A DNA stretch of 64,000 nt, taken from contig NZ_FOMR01000002.1 in the NCBI RefSeq assembly GCF_900112705.1, forward strand, positions 310,001 through 374,000, in the 5' to 3' direction. The translations under genes were made by a program, and so were the position numbers. A model generated the notes under the pieces. That model was given only the letters and a program-made list of their open reading frames with translations, was not told where the DNA came from and made no database searches. This document shows, piece by piece, positions 9,614-17,272 of the stretch (positions are counted from its first letter, which is position 1; each line of letters starts with the position of its first letter). The DNA comes from Lentibacillus persicus (GTDB lineage: Bacteria; Bacillota; Bacilli; Bacillales; Amphibacillaceae).

Positions 9614-10728
9614 AACAAATCATCACAACGCGCTTAATGCACTGGAAAAAACAATGGGTCAGTCTCGTTTTTTGGCTTCTGTTCCCTTTGCTTGCCACCA
9701 TTTGTATCACATTGATTGCTGCGGCGCTACAGGATGATACAAACGTTCCAGTCGGTGTTGTACTTGAGGAGGACACGGATGCTTCGCGGGAATTGGTTGA
9801 GGAGGTCAGACGGGCACCATTTATCAGACTGAAATTGCTTAATCAAGATGAAGCATTGTACGAATTGGAAAAACACGAGCTTGATAGTGTATTCGTCATC
9901 CATGAAGGTTTTAAAGAAAATATTCAGGAAGATAACCGAAACAAATTAATCACCAGCTATCAATCCGATCTATCATTTGCCTATCAGCCGGTCAAAGAGA
10001 TGATTATATCCTATGTTCAGCAAGAAACAGGACGAGTAAAAGCAGCCTTTACCGTTAATCAGCTTGAACAGGAATACAATTCTCAGGCAAACTGGACGTT
10101 TGAAGAGATTGTCGCAAAAAGCAAAGAAATCCAGAAGAACGAAAATTTGTTAAATACCGACTTTTCATTTCCTGAATCACCGGCTGAAACAACTCAGAAC
10201 ACGCGACTCTTTTCCATTTGGGGCCTATGGGGCGTATTCAATCTTTTGTCAACATGGCTTCTGTTTGACTGGGTCATTAAGGAAAAGCGATCTAAAGCTA
10301 TACTACGGTTGGCATTTACACGTTTTTCATTAAAAGCATATTTGATTCAAAATTTTCTTCATTATTTTATTTTAATTTTGTTAACTGATCTTTTGAGTGC
10401 AGTCATTTTCTATTGGATGTTTGGGGAATGGATCAGCATTGCAAATATATTGATTTATCGTTTTTTCGCGGCAGCTGCAGCATTTTTAGTCGCACATCTT
10501 TTTTCGAATACATTTGTATATTATACGAGTGCATTTGCATTTGTGCTGATCGTTTCAATTGGCAGTGGTGCCATACTGCCTGCAAGCTTTATTGGCGGGC
10601 TGGCTTGGTTTGACCTAATTAACCCGCTCGCCCCACTACTTTCCGGCGAATATATCAGTTTATGGACCGTGCTTATTACCATTTTTGCTTTTCTTTGGAT
10701 TATCAGAAAGGACCGATATCATGCTTGA
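9610..10728 (+). CDS. ABC-2 type transporter permease (second of two)
   Basis: A 372-residue membrane protein paralogous in layout to the gene before it. It has one N-terminal helix (SLVFWLLFPLLATICITLIAA), an extracytoplasmic domain opening with VPVGVVLEEDTDASRELV, and a C-terminal membrane block. I chose the ATG at 9610, which overlaps the upstream stop (ATGA), over an in-frame upstream codon at 9487, because the earlier residues come from inside the preceding gene. Its last codons overlap the start of the ATPase gene by 8 bases. It is likely to be the second half of a heterodimeric exporter channel. Confidence 0.85.
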   Translation: MKQIITTRLMHWKKQWVSLVFWLLFPLLATICITLIAAALQDDTNVPVGVVLEEDTDASRELVEEVRRAPFIRLKLLNQDEALYELEKHELDSVFVIHEGFKENIQEDNRNKLITSYQSDLSFAYQPVKEMIISYVQQETGRVKAAFTVNQLEQEYNSQANWTFEEIVAKSKEIQKNENLLNTDFSFPESPAETTQNTRLFSIWGLWGVFNLLSTWLLFDWVIKEKRSKAILRLAFTRFSLKAYLIQNFLHYFILILLTDLLSAVIFYWMFGEWISIANILIYRFFAAAAAFLVAHLFSNTFVYYTSAFAFVLIVSIGSGAILPASFIGGLAWFDLINPLAPLLSGEYISLWTVLITIFAFLWIIRKDRYHA

Positions 10729-11392
10729 AGTTCAATCCTTATCAAAATCATATGGCGCAAAGCAGATTCTGGATAAAATTTCTTTTTCTGTGAAACCCGG
10801 TGAAATTGTTGGGCTGGTTGGAGAAAATGGTGCGGGAAAATCAACGCTTTTGCATATTCTGGCAGGCTTAATTAAACCTGCCTCTGGCGACATAACACTT
10901 AACAGTTATTCGTACGAATCCCGGCCAAAAAACATCCGTCGGCATATCGGCTTTGTCCCCCAGGAGATTGCATTGTGGGAAAACTTTACAGTGAACGAAA
11001 ATATGGTATTTTTCGAACGGCTAGCCTGGAATAATACGCATAGAAGGGAACTCAGGAAGCTATGCCAAGATATGGGGCTTGAAAAGTGGAACGAGCCGGT
11101 GAAAGTACTTTCCGGCGGTATGAAACGGAAATTAAATTTAGCCATCAGCTTGATTCATAACCCTGACTTATTGCTGCTCGACGAACCGACTGCTGGAATT
11201 GATTTAAAGTCGCGCAAAGAGATCGGTGCCTATTTAACTAATTTAGCAAAAATAAATGGGAAAGTGATTTTATATACGTCACATGACATGGACGAAATTA
11301 TACAGATATGTGACCAAATCTATTGTCTTGGAAATGACCCTTTTTACCATCAGGTTTTGAAAGAGTATGGCCGCCAGCCAATTCTATTATAA
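10721..11392 (+). CDS. ABC transporter ATP-binding protein of the exporter
   Basis: A 223-residue nucleotide-binding subunit that powers the two adjacent permeases. It has Walker A GLVGENGAGKSTLL (about 33-46), the Q-loop in FVPQEIALWENFTVNENM, the ABC signature LSGGMKRKLNLA, Walker B LLLLDEPTAGID and the switch His in YTSHDMDEI. The start ATG at 10721 follows AAAGGA at 10708-10713. An upstream in-frame ATG at 10685 lies inside the permease gene and lacks a ribosome binding site. The short length is normal for one-domain export ATPases. It is the last gene of the operon 6790-11392. Confidence 0.93.
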   Translation: MLEVQSLSKSYGAKQILDKISFSVKPGEIVGLVGENGAGKSTLLHILAGLIKPASGDITLNSYSYESRPKNIRRHIGFVPQEIALWENFTVNENMVFFERLAWNNTHRRELRKLCQDMGLEKWNEPVKVLSGGMKRKLNLAISLIHNPDLLLLDEPTAGIDLKSRKEIGAYLTNLAKINGKVILYTSHDMDEIIQICDQIYCLGNDPFYHQVLKEYGRQPILL

Positions 11393-11400
11393 AGTAAATC

Positions 11401-11512
11401 TTCATTCAGCGGGATGCCTCTCCCCGCTGAATGTTAGATGAACAGAATCGGACATTTATGGGCAGTTAGCTGCCGTTCTTCGGCAGGTTACTGTCCATTA
11501 CATGCGGGATAA
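11401..11512 (+). repeat. Double-hairpin repeat R2, copy 1
   Basis: The first stem CATTCAGCGGG / CCCGCTGAATG pairs 11403-11413 with 11423-11433. It is followed by the conserved string TTAGATGAACAGAATCGGAC. A second stem then pairs ATGGGCAGT (11458-11466) with ACTGTCCAT (11490-11498), enclosing a smaller CTGCCG / CGGCAG hairpin. The element ends in CATGCGGGATAA. It lies just after the exporter operon, so the first hairpin could also end its transcript, though no long T run follows. See copies at 17002-17138 and 47425-47493. Confidence 0.8.
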
Positions 11513-11589
11513 TATTTGTCCTAGTCGCTTTATTGCCTTTCAGCTATTTTAAGTATAAACTATAGTCAGGATATAAAGGAGTTGGGTTT

Positions 11590-12267
11590 ATGGATATTCG
11601 CAGTCTGCAAACGTTTATTCAGCAGCAAGCACTGGCGACAATGACATCATCACTCTCCGGCAGCTCGAGAGAGAAGTCATCGGTAAGCGGTTTGCCATTC
11701 AAATTAATGCTTCAGCAGCAAATGCAGGTTAATAGCCTATCTGCTGGACAGGATGCTTCTCCTCTTAATCTAACCGGTCAGCCGCCTCTAAATTATAATG
11801 TAAATAATGTAACCAACTCCCTACCAAAAGCATTTTCCAGTGAGAATGCAATAAGCAACCTGCAGTACCCATCAGTTAACACACAAGCAGAAACCGGATT
11901 CGATTCATACATTGAAAAAGCTTCTGAGAAATACGGGGTTGATCGCAATTTGATAAAATCGGTGATTGACGCTGAATCAAATTATAACCCAAATGCAAAA
12001 AGTCATGCCGGTGCCCAAGGGCTGATGCAATTAATGCCGGCAACCGCTGCAGGGCTTGGCGTTTCCAATCCTTATGACCCAGCGCAAAATATTGACGGCG
12101 GCACAAACTATTTGAAACAAATGCTTGATAAATATAATGGAAAAATCGAAATGGCCCTTGCAGCCTACAATGCAGGGCCAGGAAACGTTGATAAATATCA
12201 GGGCATACCGCCATTTAAAGAAACGCGGCAATATGTCGAAAAAGTTATGAATCGTTATGTGACATAA
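11590..12267 (+). CDS. Lytic transglycosylase, SLT domain (CwlQ/YjbJ-like)
   Basis: A peptidoglycan-cleaving enzyme of the soluble lytic transglycosylase family. The N-terminal about 105 residues are low-complexity, rich in Ser, Gln and Asn, and have no signal peptide. The SLT domain spans about 108-225, with the catalytic Glu in [12 protein letters not shown] and the family motifs [13 protein letters not shown] and [15 protein letters not shown]. The layout resembles B. subtilis YjbJ (CwlQ), which also lacks an export signal. How such proteins reach the wall is unclear. The start follows AAAGGAGTTGGGTTT. The gene appears to be a single unit downstream of repeat R2. Confidence 0.88.
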   Translation: MDIRSLQTFIQQQALATMTSSLSGSSREKSSVSGLPFKLMLQQQMQVNSLSAGQDASPLNLTGQPPLNYNVNNVTNSLPKAFSSENAISNLQYPSVNTQAETGFDSYIEKASEKYGVDRNLIKSVIDAESNYNPNAKSHAGAQGLMQLMPATAAGLGVSNPYDPAQNIDGGTNYLKQMLDKYNGKIEMALAAYNAGPGNVDKYQGIPPFKETRQYVEKVMNRYVT

Positions 12268-12305
12268 TCGCACATTCAAAATAAACCTCCCTTTCCTGGA
12301 AGGAT

Positions 12306-12977
12306 GTGATAATAATTCATACAAGACTAAAAGGCACAGATTATGTATGGTATGCCAGCTATGGTTCAAATTTAGACAGAAATCGATTTTCATGTTACAT
12401 CGAAGGCGGTAAACCTGAGGGATCTGGGAAAGTTGAAGCTGGCTGCAGAGATCAGTCGCCTCCCATAAAGGAAGCAACGCACATCATGCGTTATCCATTA
12501 TATTTTGCAAAAGAATCAGCGCGCTGGCAACAGCAAGGCGTTGCCTTTATAGGGTTGGATAAAGATGAAAAACATTATACCTACAGTACAAAATATCTTA
12601 TAACAGTGGAACAGTTTATGGACGTTGTAAAACAGGAAAATAACGGATTAAACTTGGAAATCGATTTAGAAACCGTTATGGTAAATGGACTTGAAGCATT
12701 TAGCAATTCATGGTACGGAATGATTTTGCACATCGGTGAAGCCGAGGGATATCCAATCTTTACATTTACGGCTGACTCGGAACCGGAGATAACCTTTAAT
12801 AAACCCTCTGATGAATATTTAAGCATGATCATTAACGGTTTAAAAACAACGATAGGACTGGAAAATACCGAGATTACAAATTATCTCACCTCAAAACCGG
12901 GGATTACCGGAAATTGCGATCGAAAGGCTATTGAAAAGCTGGTGTTAAATTGGGGAGACAGGAGTATCCAGATATAG
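12306..12977 (+). CDS. Gamma-glutamylcyclotransferase-like fold protein, function unknown
   Basis: The N-terminal VWYASYGSNLDRNRF is the signature opening of the gamma-glutamylcyclotransferase (AIG2-like) superfamily. The remainder of this 223-residue protein (KEATHIMRYPLYFAKES and so on) fits longer bacterial members, which are often misnamed histone deacetylase. No function can be assigned. The start is doubtful. The GTG at 12306 is only one base from the GGAAGGA ribosome binding site, while ATA or ATT codons at 12309-12317 are better spaced but rare as starts. The gap to the upstream gene is 38 bases, so the two may share a transcript. Confidence 0.65.
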   Translation: MIIIHTRLKGTDYVWYASYGSNLDRNRFSCYIEGGKPEGSGKVEAGCRDQSPPIKEATHIMRYPLYFAKESARWQQQGVAFIGLDKDEKHYTYSTKYLITVEQFMDVVKQENNGLNLEIDLETVMVNGLEAFSNSWYGMILHIGEAEGYPIFTFTADSEPEITFNKPSDEYLSMIINGLKTTIGLENTEITNYLTSKPGITGNCDRKAIEKLVLNWGDRSIQI

Positions 12978-13095
12978 CGCTATGGTGTTTCTAATCCGTC
13001 TGTATTTCCACAATATTAAAGTAGAAACGCTTTTCATCCAGGATGTAATTATGCAGTAATCAAAAAAATTTTCATCATACTGAGGGGGATGCGTT

Positions 13096-13866
13096 ATGGA
13101 TTTGCAACTAGCGGGTAAAAAAGCGCTTATTACAGGAGGTAGTAGAGGAATTGGTAAAGCGATTACTCGTCAATTGGCCCTGGAAGGTGTCGATTGTGTA
13201 ATATGTTCACGAAATGAATCTTCGTTAAAAGAAACTGCCAGTGAATTAATGAAAGAAACGGGAAGGGATATTAACCCAATCATGGCGGATATTGGAGACC
13301 CTGATTCGATTCAACAACTAGCGGAGAAAGCAGCAGAGACTATGGGTGGTATTGATATTTTAGTGAATAATGGAGCACGTGTCAGCGGTGGAGATCCAGA
13401 AGATTTCCACCATATAAACGATGAGCTTATTTTAAAAGATTTTGAAGAAAAATTTATGGGCTATTTTCGTTGTACACGAGCAGTTGCTCCTTATATGGTT
13501 AAAAACAATTGGGGACGGGTTATTAATGTAAGTGGTATGGCTGCGAGGAATGCCGGAAGTATCAGTGCTGGTGCTCGTAATGTATCAGTTGTTCATTTAA
13601 CCAAGTCTTCGTCAGTTGAATTAGGAAAACATGGAATTACTGTTAATGCCGTTTATCCAGGTATTACGGAAACTGAGACAACTCGAGAAAGATTCCCAAA
13701 TCAGGCCGATTTACTTGAGGTCTCTAAAATGAATTCGATCGGACGCTTAGTTAAAGCTGAGGAGATAGCCAACGTGGTTACATTCTTATCTTCACCATTA
13801 TCAGTTTCTATTACAGGGGATGTTATTAATGTAACTGGAGGGACAGGCAACGCTGTTCATTATTAA
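13096..13866 (+). CDS. SDR family oxidoreductase with atypical active site
   Basis: A 256-residue short-chain dehydrogenase/reductase-fold protein. The nucleotide-binding motif is clear: ALITGGSRGIGKAI (TGxxxGxG) near residue 10 and ILVNNGARV (NNG) near 90. Substrate is unknown. The usual catalytic Tyr-x3-Lys is missing: after the Ser-containing strand NVSGMAA the sequence reads SAGARNVSVVHLTK, where YSASKAAV would be expected. A subgroup of SDR proteins has this RNVSV-type replacement, so it may be non-catalytic or use other residues. The start follows GAGGGGGAT. Flanked by a terminator, it stands alone. Confidence 0.85.
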   Translation: MDLQLAGKKALITGGSRGIGKAITRQLALEGVDCVICSRNESSLKETASELMKETGRDINPIMADIGDPDSIQQLAEKAAETMGGIDILVNNGARVSGGDPEDFHHINDELILKDFEEKFMGYFRCTRAVAPYMVKNNWGRVINVSGMAARNAGSISAGARNVSVVHLTKSSSVELGKHGITVNAVYPGITETETTRERFPNQADLLEVSKMNSIGRLVKAEEIANVVTFLSSPLSVSITGDVINVTGGTGNAVHY

Positions 13867-13923
13867 AATATCAATCATTTTGAGGCAGATGGAGAAAGCT
13901 TGATTTTCTTCTTCAGCCTAAAA

Positions 13924-13956
13924 AAGTCGATTTTTCAAAGAAATCGGCTTTTTTAT
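13924..13956 (+). terminator. Terminator of the SDR gene
   Basis: AAAAGTCGATTT pairs with AAATCGGCTTTT around a short loop and continues into TTTTTT. It sits 60 bases after the SDR stop codon. Confidence 0.85.
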
Positions 13957-13999
13957 TTACCAATACAATAAATTTTATCTCCTCTGTACTGATTCTTGG

Positions 14000-14101
14000 T
14001 CACTTTGTGTTACATGGAGTATTCTTTACTAAAGAATGGCGACCGATTCTATAATATAAATTACTTGCTACTTCATCAAAAGGCATTTCTTCTCCCTTCA
14101 T
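14000..14101 (-). CDS. Possible small ORF overlapping the grpB stop (33 codons)
   Basis: The ATG at 14099-14101 overlaps the GrpB stop codon in ATGA, and a second ATG five codons later has GGGAG upstream. The peptide MKGEEMPFDEVASNLYYRIG and 13 further residues matches no family I know. The coupling geometry is suggestive, but so short a frame can occur by chance. It may be a remnant of a longer gene. Confidence 0.25.
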   Translation of the reverse strand: MKGEEMPFDEVASNLYYRIGRHSLVKNTPCNTK

Positions 14102-14631
14102 AAGAACATTGATTGTATCGTTCTTTGGTACCAAGTCATTGCCTTTTTTTCAATCTCCGAAACTAGCCGTTCTTTCCCACTTATGTATGCTTCAATATCA
14201 TAGGGAAAGTGCTGGGACAATTCTTTTTTTAAGTTACTATATTCTTCTGCGGCACCAGGATGTGAGCGCAAATAATCGCGAAATGCCAGATGGCGTCCGA
14301 TTTCGGAATTGCCTGCCTCATAAAAATGAATATGGTGAGTCCGCTCTTCTCCGCCCTTTTGGAAATATCGGCGCCCAGGAAGCCCGTTTTCTCCTTTTGC
14401 TTCATAACCACTATCAATCATTGCATTATTAAAGTCATCAATTCGATCAATATTCCTGACCACAGGCATTATGTCAATGATAGGCTTTGCCAATAGACCC
14501 TCTACGGACGTACTGCCAATATGATAAATTTCAATTATTTCGGACTCAAAAATCCTGCATAGTTTCTTTGCTTCTTCTTCAAACATTGAAGGCCAAGCTT
14601 GGTTATATGGTGTTATTTCGACCTTTCGCAA
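14098..14631 (-). CDS. GrpB family protein (nucleotidyltransferase-fold, UPF0157)
   Basis: A 177-residue member of the GrpB/UPF0157 family, which has a nucleotidyltransferase-like fold. Some fused relatives carry CoaE, but the reaction is not established. Hallmarks are VEITPYNQAWPSMFEEEA at the start, IYHIGSTSVEGLLAKPIIDIM (the GSTS-x9-DI nucleotidyltransferase-like signature), HHIHFYEAGN and HLAFRDYLRSHP. Length is usual for the family. It is a lone gene in the accessory stretch. The 225 bases upstream (14632-14856) show no convincing gene or structure. Confidence 0.88.
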   Translation of the reverse strand: MRKVEITPYNQAWPSMFEEEAKKLCRIFESEIIEIYHIGSTSVEGLLAKPIIDIMPVVRNIDRIDDFNNAMIDSGYEAKGENGLPGRRYFQKGGEERTHHIHFYEAGNSEIGRHLAFRDYLRSHPGAAEEYSNLKKELSQHFPYDIEAYISGKERLVSEIEKKAMTWYQRTIQSMFL

Positions 14632-14856
14632 CTTTAATCCCCCTTCTTCCTCTTGCCATAATATTTAACAATATGGCCTTTATATATGGAATGGGCTACA
14701 GGTTTTGTTCCGGATTGACACCCTCGAGTTGAACAATCTCCTGCTGCTAGTGATACCTCTCATAAAAGGTGGTAACATTATATAAAACTTCACCTGGTTT
14801 GTAGCTATAACTTTTATGAACGCTGAAGTGGGAGTCAAACCGGAAGACGTTTTTCA

Positions 14857-15159
14857 TCATTCTGCTTGATCTTTATCGTATTTCAGAAAAAAAGGCACTA
14901 TTAATGACAAACTAAACATCATTACAAACATAATCAAGAGGGTAACCATAGAAGTGAATGGTGATAAGAAGATTGCAAAATATAGTGGCAGAAGGGTAAC
15001 AAGTGGGAGGACAAGGACGCGAAAATAAAAAGGAGTACTTTGTTTTCTACCACATGATTGGCAGATAATGCATATACCAAGCCAAATTTGCTTTAAAATT
15101 TGTCCAAGTTCAAATGTATTATCACAGTTTGCACATTTGGGTAAATACAAATATCCCAC
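14857..15159 (-). CDS. Small membrane protein with a CXXC-20-CXXC putative zinc ribbon
   Basis: About 100 residues. CANC and CQSC are separated by exactly 20 residues, the pattern of the family named TIGR04104. Two hydrophobic stretches follow (VLVLPLVTLLPLYFAIFL and VTLLIMFVMMFSLSLIVPFF), so the protein is a membrane protein with a cytosolic or external zinc ribbon. Function unknown. The start is uncertain: the GTG at 15157-15159 lies one base from AAAGG, and a TTG three codons later is better spaced. Confidence 0.7.
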   Translation of the reverse strand: MGYLYLPKCANCDNTFELGQILKQIWLGICIICQSCGRKQSTPFYFRVLVLPLVTLLPLYFAIFLSPFTSMVTLLIMFVMMFSLSLIVPFFLKYDKDQAE

Positions 15160-15247
15160 GCCTTTCTATTCTGATCTTCAGATCTATTTTAACATAATAC
15201 TCGGGAAATATTTGGCAAAATTTTTCAAAATACATCTCTACAGTAAA

Positions 15248-15291
15248 AAAATTAGCGTACTAAAAATTATGTAATTTAGTACGCTAAATGT
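15248..15291 (-). terminator. Terminator downstream of the M42 peptidase gene
   Basis: TTAGCGTACTAAA pairs with TTTAGTACGCTAA (13 perfect pairs), followed on the minus strand by seven T residues. It lies 41 bases past the peptidase stop codon and is one of the strongest hairpins in the window. Confidence 0.88.
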
Positions 15292-15331
15292 ATTGTGTTT
15301 TTGCCTTTCTTCTATTAATAAAGCCCTGAGA

Positions 15332-16417
15332 TTAACCGAGTTTAATCTCCTTTACCTTATCAGCATCCAATTTCTTGATTGTTGCAACGATCAGTTTTAC
15401 GGCATTTTCAAAATCATCACGATGCAAAATCGCAGCGTGAGAATGAATATACCGTGTTGCAATCGTAATTGACAGTGACGGTACGCCATCTGCTGTTAAA
15501 TGAATGGAACCCGAATCTGTTCCGCCGCCGGCAATGGAGGCAAATTGGTAAGGGATGTTTTGCTCTTCCGCCGTATCGACAACTAAATCACGAACACCTT
15601 TATTCGGTACCATAGAGGCATCATAAATAATAATTTGCGGTCCTTTACCGAGTTCACTATCCGCTTCTTTATCCGAAACACCTGGCATATCGCCAGCAAT
15701 GCCAACATCGACACCAAAGCCGATATCAGGCTTAATAGCGTGCGCCGATGTACGTGCGCCGCGCAGCCCTACTTCCTCCTGAATCGTTCCTACGCCATAA
15801 ACTACGTTAGGATGTTTTTCTCCTTTCAGCTGTTTGAGTACTTCGATTGCAATTGCACAGCCGATACGGTTGTCCCACGCTTTAGCCATAAGCATTTTTT
15901 CGTTTTTCATTTGCGTGAATTCAAAATAAGGGACGATCGAATCACCGGGACGTACGCCAAATTCCTCTGCCTCTTCTTTGCTGGATGCACCAATGTCAAT
16001 AAACATATTTTTAATATCAACAGGTTTCTTGCGTTCTTCAGCACTCAGGACATGAGGCGGCTTAGAACCAATCAGGCCTGTCACATCTCCCCGTGCAGTC
16101 ATAACGGTTACGCGCTGGGCAAGCATAACCTGATTCCACCAGCCACCAACCGTTTGGAAGTAGATAAAACCTTTGTCGTCAATACGGGTAACCATAAAAC
16201 CAACCTCGTCTAAATGGCCCGCGACCATAATTTTCGGACCATTCGCTTCGCCGGTCTTTTCAGCTATAAGACTGCCCAGATTGTCCGTATACACCTCATC
16301 AGCATAAGGTGTAATATATTGACTCATAACTTCTCGTGGTTCTTTTTCGTTGCCGGGAATCCCGCGGGCGTCTGTTAGCGCTTTAAGCATGGTATTTGTT
16401 TCATCTAAATTTGCCAT
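15332..16417 (-). CDS. ysdC: M42 family glutamyl/leucyl aminopeptidase (YsdC type)
   Basis: A 361-residue cytosolic, dinuclear-metal aminopeptidase of the TET-like M42 family, which trims N-terminal residues from peptides. Metal-site motifs are visible: [11 protein letters not shown] (His/Asp ligand), [13 protein letters not shown] (bridging Asp), [12 protein letters not shown] (catalytic Glu pair), [11 protein letters not shown], and [14 protein letters not shown] near the C-terminus. [12 protein letters not shown] is also conserved. The start follows AAGGAGGTCCTTAC. It lies near ysdB and ysdA as in B. subtilis, although a dUTPase gene and repeats now separate them. Confidence 0.92.
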   Translation of the reverse strand: MANLDETNTMLKALTDARGIPGNEKEPREVMSQYITPYADEVYTDNLGSLIAEKTGEANGPKIMVAGHLDEVGFMVTRIDDKGFIYFQTVGGWWNQVMLAQRVTVMTARGDVTGLIGSKPPHVLSAEERKKPVDIKNMFIDIGASSKEEAEEFGVRPGDSIVPYFEFTQMKNEKMLMAKAWDNRIGCAIAIEVLKQLKGEKHPNVVYGVGTIQEEVGLRGARTSAHAIKPDIGFGVDVGIAGDMPGVSDKEADSELGKGPQIIIYDASMVPNKGVRDLVVDTAEEQNIPYQFASIAGGGTDSGSIHLTADGVPSLSITIATRYIHSHAAILHRDDFENAVKLIVATIKKLDADKVKEIKLG

Positions 16418-16487
16418 ATGTAAGGACCTCCTTCTTTTCCTCTTTAATTATAACGCTAACATATAAAATAACAAAATAATATTTCTT

Positions 16488-16973
16488 TTAATATCCCTCG
16501 TCCTGCCGTTTATAATTAATTTTGTTTTTGCTCAAATAGGCATCCTTTACTGCTTGTTCATCAAATCCCAGCAGATAACCCAGCTGCAGGTAATTATCAA
16601 ATAGTTTATTATAATTTTCTTCAAGCGGCTTCCGATAAAAGGAAATACATGCATCATAAACACGATTAAATTGTCCTGTTTCATCGTCTTCAGGTTGTAC
16701 TAATGAATTGGAACTGTAACGATACCCTTTTTCCAGTCCTAACGATAAAATAAAGTGAATACCATCAACATATTCTTCCAAAATGACAGATTGCTTATTC
16801 CTTGGTTTTGTACTCCAGAACTTAAAACAGCGTGTTTCATTAGCAAGTTCTCCCAATTCGACAAGCAAAGCTAAATATTTCTCGCGGAAGACATCTTTGT
16901 TGGCAAGTTCATGCTGGTCTTCAATATAAGAATCCAGCTGTTTTTGCATCGTGTAAAGCTCCGACCAGTCCAT
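16488..16973 (-). CDS. dUTP diphosphatase, dimeric all-alpha type
   Basis: A 161-residue member of the dUTPase_2 family (all-alpha NTP pyrophosphatase superfamily). It hydrolyses dUTP to dUMP and PPi, which keeps uracil out of DNA and feeds dTMP synthesis. The metal-binding ExxE and ExxD signatures appear as LLVELGELANE (about 37-47) and EEYVDGIHFILSLG (about 66-79). RCFKFWSTKPRN between them is typical of the family. The start follows a purine-rich GGGGAAATAATA. Upstream lies repeat R2 copy 2, whose end comes to 29 bases from the start codon, so the promoter may lie in or beyond the repeat. Confidence 0.88.
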   Translation of the reverse strand: MDWSELYTMQKQLDSYIEDQHELANKDVFREKYLALLVELGELANETRCFKFWSTKPRNKQSVILEEYVDGIHFILSLGLEKGYRYSSNSLVQPEDDETGQFNRVYDACISFYRKPLEENYNKLFDNYLQLGYLLGFDEQAVKDAYLSKNKINYKRQDEGY

Positions 16974-17001
16974 TATTATTTCCCCATTTCAATTTATTTT
17001 T

Positions 17002-17138
17002 TATCCCGCATGTAACTGGCAGTACGACCCCCATGCGTATACAATGACGATTAGGTGGGGATCAACTGCCAGTAAATGTCCGATTCGTTCATCTAACAAT
17101 CAGTGGGGGAAGAAAGCCGCCCCACTGATTGAAGATTC
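17002..17138 (-). repeat. Double-hairpin repeat R2, copy 2 (full length)
   Basis: On the minus strand: TCTTCAATCAGTGGGG with its partner CCCCACTGATTG, then TTAGATGAACGAATCGGACA, then ACTGGCAGT pairing with ACTGCCAGT around a 40-base loop, then TACATGCGGGATA. Against copy 1 the first stem differs on both sides in a compensating way (CATTCAGCGGG versus CAATCAGTGGGG). It fills the dUTPase-ysdB gap. Confidence 0.85.
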
Positions 17139-17142
17139 ACTC

Positions 17143-17182
17143 TATCCCGCATGTAACTGGCAGTACGACCCCCATGCGTATA
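17143..17182 (-). repeat. Partial second R2 unit: perfect 40-bp direct repeat of 17002-17041
   Basis: The 40 bases at 17143-17182 are identical to 17002-17041, beginning TATCCCGCATGTAACTGGCA. They are the 3' end of an R2 element placed head-to-tail with the full copy 2, 141 bases away. This indicates a tandem duplication or an unequal exchange between two R2 units. Confidence 0.9.
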
Positions 17183-17209
17183 AATTGTAGCATGAAAGTA
17201 CACCAATAG

Positions 17210-17236
17210 TGAAACCTCTCAGCTATCTTATTCGTA
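17210..17236 (+). promoter_or_regulatory. SigW-type promoter of ysdB
   Basis: TGAAAC at 17210-17215 and CGTA at 17233-17236 are separated by 17 bases, matching the extracytoplasmic-function SigW consensus. It lies 37 bases ahead of the ysdB start. In B. subtilis ysdB is a SigW regulon member, so motif and gene agree. Confidence 0.75.
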
Positions 17237-17272
17237 CTCAATACTATCAAACAAGGCAGGGAGATTGTTAAT

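Noticed and set aside
14632-14856. Gap upstream of grpB with fragments such as VQLEGVNPEQN in one frame
   Set aside because: Short frames broken by stops, no ribosome binding site and no family match. I see no supportable feature.
15635-16213. 192-codon plus-strand frame opposite the M42 peptidase gene
   Set aside because: The other strand encodes a complete, well-conserved aminopeptidase. The antisense frame has no ribosome binding site.
17002-17182. Direct repeats suggesting a CRISPR array
   Set aside because: Only two identical 40-base units with a 101-base middle that is itself part of the R2 element. No regular spacers or cas genes.
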